From Acidobacteriota bacterium (GTDB lineage: Bacteria; Acidobacteriota; Terriglobia; Bryobacterales; Bryobacteraceae), in contig SYKU01000293.1 in assembly GCA_005808865.1 (NCBI GenBank), positions 1-32,299 on the forward strand: DNA of 32,299 nt, written 5' to 3'. The translations under genes and the position numbers were made by a program. Position 1 is the first letter of the stretch, and each line of letters begins with the position of its first letter. Shown here piece after piece: positions 26,414 to 32,299 of this stretch. Under the pieces are notes generated by a model. The model was given only the letters and a program-made list of their open reading frames with translations. It was not told the DNA's origin and made no database searches.

Positions 26414-27274
26414 TCATCTGTTCTCCGGAGCCAGCACTCGATTCCCATCGTAATTCCTTCCCCGCCTGACCCAAATATTCCGATACCGCACCGGCGTATC
26501 GTGATCCTGCAACGCAAACGGCTCCTCCGCTTCGTGCGGCTCATAGGCGCGCACGATGCGGTGCGCCATCTGGCCGATGATCTCCTGATGATGATGGACG
26601 AGAACACCGTTATGAAAAACGGTTGCGTAACCGGGCTTTGCGAGCTTGCCCCCTTCAAACCGTGGTGCTTCGAACACAATATCGAACGTCTGCCACTCGC
26701 CTGGTTTCCGCGAAGCGTTTACGAGCGGCGGCCACTGCCCGTAGATCGCGCCGGCCTGGCCATCGGCGTAGGTTGGCGTGTTGTAAGAATCGAGCACCTG
26801 AATTTCATAGCGGCTCATCAGCAGCACGCCGCTGTTCCCGCGCCATTGGCTCGTGCCGTCGGGCGGGTTCGGAGACGCCCATTCGACATGATACTGTCCC
26901 GACCCGAACCTGTCCCTGGTGACGAGGTCGCCGCCCCCTCCCACCACTTCCACGTAGCCGTTCTCCACTTTCCAACCCGGCGCGCTGACTTTACCCACTT
27001 TGCTCGCCTGCCACTTCGAAAGGTCCCTCCCATCGAACAAGACAATTGCGTCCGAAGGCGCCGGGACAGGCGCGCCGGCAGGTGCGGGAGTCACAACGGG
27101 AGGCTGCGGGCGCTCGATATCGTGAACCTTCCACTTCTGACCCGGCAGCATCGGTGTATCGCTATAGCCAACCGGCGAAGTGCGGCCTTTCTTTGATTGC
27201 TTCGACTGCGCGGCGACGTAGCCAGCAGCCGCAAGCGTCCCTATTCCAATGAGAACGATGAGCTTTCGCATCAT
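26414..27274 (-). CDS. DUF1080 (3-keto-disaccharide hydrolase-like) lipoprotein/secreted protein
   Basis: VLFDGRDLSKWQASKVGKVSAPGWKVENGYVEVVGGGGDLVTRDRFGSGQYHVEWASPNPPDGTSQWRGNSGVLLMSRYEIQVLDSYNTPTYADGQAGAIYGQWPPLVNASRKPGEWQTFDIVFEAP. Confidence 0.9.
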   Translation of the reverse strand: MMRKLIVLIGIGTLAAAGYVAAQSKQSKKGRTSPVGYSDTPMLPGQKWKVHDIERPQPPVVTPAPAGAPVPAPSDAIVLFDGRDLSKWQASKVGKVSAPGWKVENGYVEVVGGGGDLVTRDRFGSGQYHVEWASPNPPDGTSQWRGNSGVLLMSRYEIQVLDSYNTPTYADGQAGAIYGQWPPLVNASRKPGEWQTFDIVFEAPRFEGGKLAKPGYATVFHNGVLVHHHQEIIGQMAHRIVRAYEPHEAEEPFALQDHDTPVRYRNIWVRRGRNYDGNRVLAPENR

Positions 27275-27289
27275 GCCGGAATCTCCTTG

Positions 27290-27890
27290 ATCACGATACC
27301 ACCTCCGCCGGCGGACCCGGAGACCCAAAGTTCGTGTTATCAGCGCCGTCCAGCACGAACTGGTTTTGCCACATGCTGGCGCCGTTCACCGCGAAGAAGG
27401 CGTCGACGAAGTTGCGCGCCCGCGACGGCAGCACGCCGGGGGCCACGGTCGCAAGTCTTTGATAGTTCCTGCCATTCAGCGGCATCTGGGTAATGATCTT
27501 GTTTTCGACAACATGTCCCAGCGAGGAGGTTTCCGCCTCGAGCAGCGGGGCGTCCGCCGTGACCCTCGATGACCTCATTCACCGCGCCGACGCGGTGCGG
27601 GACATCGAGACGCGCGCGAGTCCCGCGCTTACCACCACGTTCGGCCGCCGAACGGTTCGGAATCCCGGCGCGTAATCGAAACCGAGTACATCCGATAGGA
27701 AGCGCCGTCAACACTGACTAGAAGACGCCGGTTTCATTGCTTTGCGCCTTGTAGGAGACGCTTGTGGTCTGACTGGCCGCTTCAATCAGGGCATTTGGGA
27801 ACAGCAGCGCCGCTTGCGTCCGTCACCACGCCGGTGACGGTAGCGGTGGCGGTCTGTGCGAAGGCAGGATGGGGGTGAAGAGCGACTGCT
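27290..27890 (-). pseudogene. Truncated, frameshifted Oar-like TonB receptor (N-terminal and plug region only)
   Basis: Minus-strand pieces in several frames: PAFAQTATATVTGVVTDASGAAV, NALIEAASQTTSVSYKAQSNETGVF, RVTADAPLLEAETSSLGHVVENKIITQMPLNGRNYQRLATVAPGV, NGASMWQNQFVLDGADNTNF. Confidence 0.8.
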
Positions 27891-27926
27891 CCGTAGTTTG
27901 GCAGGAAAACGGCGCGTTCGAACGTG

Positions 27927-29312
27927 CTACGCCAGAATCTCGTTTATGACCTTGCCGCCGACGTCGGTGAGCCTGTAGTCGCGGCCGCTATGCCGATACG
28001 TCAGCCGCGTGTGGTCGATGCCCATCAGGTGCAGAATCGTCGCGTGCAGATCGAACGGCTCTATCGGATTCTCCACTGCCTTGAAGCCGAACTCGTCGGT
28101 CGCGCCGTAGGTGATGCCGCCCTTGAATCCGCCTCCCGCGACCAGCGTGCTGAACCCGTGATTGTTGTGGTCGCGGCCGTTCTGCACGTTGACCAGGCCG
28201 CTCACTTCCACTGCCGGCGTGCGTCCGAACTCTCCACCGATAATGACAACCGTTTCCTGTAGAAGGCCGCTCGCCTTCAAGTCTTGCAACAGCGCCGCGA
28301 TGGGGCCATCGGACTGATTCGCCAGCCTGCGGTGAATCTGAATGTCGTCGTGATTGTCCCAGGGCTGGCCGTTGCCGAAGTACACCTGGACCATGCGCAC
28401 GCCTCGTTCAAGCAACCGCCGCGCGAGCAGGCAGCCGCGCGCGAAGTCGCCCTCGCCGTAGCGCGCCCGCGTGGCTTCGCTTTCCTTGCGGACGTCGAAC
28501 GCATCCATCGCTTCAGTTTGCATGCGGTAGGCCACTTCCATCGACTGGACGCCGGCCTCGAACTGCGGATTCGCGCCGTCCCGTTCCATTTGCAAACGGT
28601 TCAAGCGTGCAAGGAGGTCAAGTTGTCCGCGCTGCTCCCCCGCGTCGAGCGCCTTATTCCGAATGTGCTGGATCAGCTTCTCCGGATCGCTCTCACCATT
28701 CATGATGTGCGTACCCTGATGCACGCCGGGGAGAAAGCTCGACGTCCAAAGCTGCGGCCCGATGACTGGCAATCCAGGGCAGAGCACGACGAAGCCGGGC
28801 AGATTCTGATTCTCCGTGCCCAGTCCGTAGGTGAGCCACGATCCCATCGAAGGATGCCCCGGCAATGGATGCCCGCAGTTCAAGCGGAACAAAGACGGCT
28901 CGTGGTTGGGACGGTTGGTGTGCAGCGAACGGATGACGCAGACGTCGTCGACCAGCGCGCCGAGCTTTGGGAAGATCTCGCTGATTTCGATTCCACTCTT
29001 GCCGCCCCGCCTGAACTCGAAGGGAGACTTGAGAAGGTTTCCTGTCTTCCGCTCCGTTCTGAGATTGCCGGACGGCACGGGTTGGCCGTGGTACTTCGTC
29101 AGCATCGGCTTCGGATCGAAGGTGTCCACCTGGGAAGGACCGCCGTTCAGGAACAGGTACACGACCCTTTTCGCCTTGGCGGGAAAGTGCGTGCGCTTGA
29201 CGGCGAGAGGATTGCCGGAAGTGTTGACCGTTCCCGCGGCGTCTGCCATGCCCGCCAAACCGAGCATGCCGAATCCGCCTCCCATGGTTCCTAACAAATT
29301 GCGACGTGTCAT
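27927..29312 (-). CDS. DUF1501 family protein with Tat-like leader
   Basis: MTRRNLLGTMGGGFGMLGLAGMADAA; KAKRVVYLFLNGGPSQVDTFDPKPML; VIIGGEFGRTPAVEVSG...GRDHNNHGFSTLVAGGGFKGG. Confidence 0.93.
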   Translation of the reverse strand: MTRRNLLGTMGGGFGMLGLAGMADAAGTVNTSGNPLAVKRTHFPAKAKRVVYLFLNGGPSQVDTFDPKPMLTKYHGQPVPSGNLRTERKTGNLLKSPFEFRRGGKSGIEISEIFPKLGALVDDVCVIRSLHTNRPNHEPSLFRLNCGHPLPGHPSMGSWLTYGLGTENQNLPGFVVLCPGLPVIGPQLWTSSFLPGVHQGTHIMNGESDPEKLIQHIRNKALDAGEQRGQLDLLARLNRLQMERDGANPQFEAGVQSMEVAYRMQTEAMDAFDVRKESEATRARYGEGDFARGCLLARRLLERGVRMVQVYFGNGQPWDNHDDIQIHRRLANQSDGPIAALLQDLKASGLLQETVVIIGGEFGRTPAVEVSGLVNVQNGRDHNNHGFSTLVAGGGFKGGITYGATDEFGFKAVENPIEPFDLHATILHLMGIDHTRLTYRHSGRDYRLTDVGGKVINEILA

Positions 29313-29322
29313 AACATGATTT

Positions 29323-31923
29323 TCAATTCACGAAGAGAAATTCGTTCGCGCTGAGGAGCACCTGGGCGTACATCGGCCAGGACTTCTCGTGCGCCTTGAG
29401 GTAATCGAGACCGAGACGCGTTTCCTCGCGCGAAGGCGCGCGTCCGAACAAAATTCTGTAGATCCTCCGGATGCGCGCCGTATCTCCCGGTTCGGATTCC
29501 ACGCGGCAGGCGAGCGCCGCGGCCTGATCCATGACGAACCCGCTGTTCAGAAAGAACAGGCGCTGCAGCGGCGTTGAGGTGAGATCCCGCTGTTCACTTG
29601 TACCGTTGGCGTTCGGAAAATCGAAAAGCGAAAGAGTGACGTCCGGGCGGCGGCGGCTTACGAAGGCGTAAACCGTGCGGCGCCGGTTTGAGTCGGTGAT
29701 CCGCGCCGCGGGCCCACCCACGCTTGCGTCGAGCTTTCCAGAGACGAAGAGCAGAGAATCGCGAAGCGCTTCGGCATTCTGCCGCCGCACATTGGCGCGC
29801 CAGTAGTAGCGGTTGTCGGGGTCGGCCGCGGTGTTCGCAGGCGAATCCTGCGAGCTCAAAGCGTAGGTAGCCGACAGCATGATTTCACGGTGCATCGCCT
29901 TAATCGACCACTTGTTTTCAAGGAACCGCGACGCCAGATAATCGAGCAGCTCCGGATGGCTCGGACGTTCGCCCAATTGCCCGAAGTTGCTGGGCGTTCG
30001 AACGATGCCGCTTCCGAAGTGGTTCAGCCAGATGCGGTTGACCATGACGCGCGGCGTGAGAGGATTCTTCGGATTCGCGATGGCCTCGGCAAGTTCCATC
30101 CGGCCGCTGCCCTTCTTGAATGGCTCAGGCTCGCCGTCGCAAAGTACGCTCAGGAAGCCGCGGGGCGCTTCGTCTCCCAAATTGTCGCGGCTCCCCCGGA
30201 TGTGGATTTTTTGGTTTTTCGGTTCCTCGACGTCGGCGATGGTGTGCAGGAACGGATATTGCTCCGGCACCGCCTTCTCGAAGGACGCGAGATCCGCGCG
30301 CAACGCGTCGAGGTGAGCCTTCCATTCGCCGCTCAGAAAGCGGTCGATCTTTTCCCCGGCATAATACAGGACGCCCGTGGGCGAGAAGAAGTCCTTCCAG
30401 AGAAAATATTTGTCGCGTTCGAGAGAAAGCAGGTCAGCGCGGCTCAAATCGCCTCGGGCTCTGGATCCGCCGAGCCGAATAAAATTCTTCTCCTCGATAG
30501 CCTTCCGCTCCGCCGCCACCGCCAGGAGCAGCGCCTGGAAATCGCGGGCAGCCTTGGCGCGGTCCGAGTCCTCAGCCGCGAACCATGGTTTCAAAAACGG
30601 GTGCTCTTTATCTTTCTTCTCCAGATATTTTCGCCAACGCTCGAGCACGTCGGGATCGAGTCCGTCGGTGGTGACCGCCTTGCCGGCCGCCATGAGGTAC
30701 CCTGCGGAACGGTTGGCGAGAATCTCGGAAAGTTGGGATGCCTGCGTTTCGAGAAACTGCTTCAGCTTCTCTTTCTGATCTTCGACCGCTTTCTTCCGCG
30801 CCTTGTAATCGGCGACGATCTTGTTTTCAGCGAGCGGCCATTCATGACTCTTGGTGCTGGTGAAGATACCAAGCAGGCCATAGTAATCCTTGGTGGGGAT
30901 CGGGTCGAACTTGTGATCGTGGCACTGCGCGCAAGCGGCGGTGAGGCCGAGAAATCCGCGCGTGGTGACGTCGACGCGATCGTCCTGGAACTCGGGGCTA
31001 AGGGCATAAAAACCGAGAGCGGCGGCCTGCTTGGCCTTGTCCCCGCCGGGAGGGTCGAACAGATCGCCCGCGATCTGAGCTTTGAGGAACTGGTCGTAGG
31101 GCAGGTCCTCGTTGAAAGCCTGAATGACCCAATCGCGGTAGCGAAACGCGTTCGCGTAAGGCTCGTCCATAGTTGAGTTGAGTTTGTCGTCCGAGTAACG
31201 CGCGACGTCGAGCCAGTAACGGCCCCAGCGCTCACCGTAATGGGGCGATTCGAGCAGGCGGTCCACCACCTTCGCGAACGCGTTCGGCGAGTTATCGGCG
31301 ACAAAAGCATCCACGTCTTCGGGCTTTGGCGGCAGACCCAGAAGATCGAAGTACGCTCTTCGGATCAGCACTCGTTTCGACGCGGCTGCGGCAGGCTTCA
31401 AACCCTTCGCCTCAAGCGTGGACAGGATGAAGTTGTCGATCGGCGACTTGACCCAAGTCTTGTCTCTAACCGGCGGCGACTCGGGTTTCATTACCGGCTG
31501 GAAGGACCAGAACGCGCGCTGTAGTGACGAGATGCGGTACCCCTCCTCTTTCCTTGCCGACCCGGGAGCGTGGTCAGGCGGCCAGATCGCGCCGAGCTTG
31601 ACCCATGCCGTGAGGTTGCGGATCTCTTCGTCGCCGAGTTTCCCCGCAGGCGGCATCTTGAGTCTCTCATGCGTATGTGAGACCGCGCGAATGAGCAGAC
31701 TGTGCTCGGGATCTCCCGCTACGACAGCGGGCCCGGAGTTGCCGCCCTTGAGTAACGCTGCTCCTGACGTGATTTCGAGGCCGCCCAATTTCGTGGCGGT
31801 GTGGCACGCGGAACAGTTCTTGACCAGGACCGGGCGAATCTTCGATTCGAAGAACTCTTTCGAGCCGGCGGCGGAAAGGACAGGGAGTACGGCCAAGCCG
31901 AACGCTAGTCTCCAGTTCGTCAT
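29323..31923 (-). CDS. PSCyt1/DUF1549/DUF1553 cytochrome-c-like protein
   Basis: FFESKIRPVLVKNCSACHTATKLGGLEITS (CxxCH), DNFILSTLEAKGLKPAAAASKRVLIRRAYFDLLGLPP, CAQCHDHKFDPIPTKDYYGL, NPLTPRVMVNRIWLNHFGSGIVRTPSNFGQLGERPSHPELLDYLA. Confidence 0.95.
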   Translation of the reverse strand: MTNWRLAFGLAVLPVLSAAGSKEFFESKIRPVLVKNCSACHTATKLGGLEITSGAALLKGGNSGPAVVAGDPEHSLLIRAVSHTHERLKMPPAGKLGDEEIRNLTAWVKLGAIWPPDHAPGSARKEEGYRISSLQRAFWSFQPVMKPESPPVRDKTWVKSPIDNFILSTLEAKGLKPAAAASKRVLIRRAYFDLLGLPPKPEDVDAFVADNSPNAFAKVVDRLLESPHYGERWGRYWLDVARYSDDKLNSTMDEPYANAFRYRDWVIQAFNEDLPYDQFLKAQIAGDLFDPPGGDKAKQAAALGFYALSPEFQDDRVDVTTRGFLGLTAACAQCHDHKFDPIPTKDYYGLLGIFTSTKSHEWPLAENKIVADYKARKKAVEDQKEKLKQFLETQASQLSEILANRSAGYLMAAGKAVTTDGLDPDVLERWRKYLEKKDKEHPFLKPWFAAEDSDRAKAARDFQALLLAVAAERKAIEEKNFIRLGGSRARGDLSRADLLSLERDKYFLWKDFFSPTGVLYYAGEKIDRFLSGEWKAHLDALRADLASFEKAVPEQYPFLHTIADVEEPKNQKIHIRGSRDNLGDEAPRGFLSVLCDGEPEPFKKGSGRMELAEAIANPKNPLTPRVMVNRIWLNHFGSGIVRTPSNFGQLGERPSHPELLDYLASRFLENKWSIKAMHREIMLSATYALSSQDSPANTAADPDNRYYWRANVRRQNAEALRDSLLFVSGKLDASVGGPAARITDSNRRRTVYAFVSRRRPDVTLSLFDFPNANGTSEQRDLTSTPLQRLFFLNSGFVMDQAAALACRVESEPGDTARIRRIYRILFGRAPSREETRLGLDYLKAHEKSWPMYAQVLLSANEFLFVN

Positions 31924-32210
31924 CGTGTACTTAATTTAATATACTGCCATTCATCGGGAGGCGGCGCAGGCTCGGCGGCATTTGGCGGCCGCCTTCTGCC
32001 GGTTCAGGCTATCCCTCGGCATGGGTCGCCGCTGATGGATCAAGCAAGACGGACTTTCCCCGCGACATCGGTGGCACACACCTGCCGAATCCAGAGCGAA
32101 GATCCGATACGATCCACGCGCTTTAGACCCAGGTTAACCCCAATACTCTTCACTTAACGAGCTTTCTGTGATATTCTATTCTAGAGCACAGCCTCTCGTG
32201 GAGGTGACTC

Positions 32211-32299
32211 ATGAACATCAAGTCGGTGGAATCAGCCACGTTGGCGGCGATAGACTACGACGACAGCCGCGAGATCCTGCAACTGGAGTTTCGCAGTCA
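32211..32299 (+). CDS. KTSC-domain protein, 5' partial (runs off the window)
   Basis: MNIKSVESATLAAIDYDDSREILQLEFRS preceded by a strong Shine-Dalgarno GGAGGTGA at 32200-32207. Confidence 0.6.
   Translation, partial: MNIKSVESATLAAIDYDDSREILQLEFRS

Noticed and set aside
28284-31176. Plus-strand ORFs of 336 and 428 aa opposite DUF1501 and DUF1549/DUF1553
   Set aside because: Antisense shadows of well-supported minus-strand genes.
1-32299. rRNA or tRNA genes
   Set aside because: No recognisable rRNA core sequences or tRNA-like TTCGA/CCA-end structures were noticed on reading either strand; tRNAscan-SE/Infernal would be needed to exclude them formally.

Overview
The window looks like a GC-rich chromosomal segment of an Acidobacteria (Solibacter/Bryobacter-like) genome. 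That lineage guess is inferred from gene content: an Oar-type TonB receptor, a DUF1501/DUF1549 pair, a PEP-CTERM protein, and a sulfatase next to a formylglycine-generating enzyme. There are four zones. (1) 1-4150 is a mobile-element graveyard. It holds a duplicated module made of an oppF fragment, an IS3-family orfB/orfA remnant and a ~300 bp non-coding repeat carrying a hairpin. The second copy is interrupted by a decayed tyrosine recombinase and an IS66 TnpB remnant, and a PEP-CTERM gene lies between the copies. (2) 4157-8054 is a tightly packed, partly overlapping run: HNH endonuclease, class V aminotransferase, sulfatase, formylglycine-generating enzyme. (3) 8445-14666 carries gamma-glutamyltransferase, an uncharacterised protein, an alpha/beta-hydrolase/beta-propeller fusion and a GntP permease. 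(4) 14815-32299 carries an Oar-like TonB receptor flanked by N-terminal and catalytic-core debris of a DDE transposase, a cupin-like protein, a decayed VapBC pair, DUF6526, an isolated secretin, endonuclease III, an M16 protease, a DUF1080 protein, a dead TonB receptor, DUF1501, DUF1549/DUF1553 and the start of a KTSC-domain gene. No rRNA, tRNA or CRISPR array was recognised. I do not see a clearly novel complete system. The best leads are the HNH-aminotransferase-sulfatase-FGE run, the hydrolase-propeller fusion, the hairpin repeat family with one compensatory change, and the split-transposase island around the TonB receptor. All family names come from reading motifs in the translations; no database search was run.
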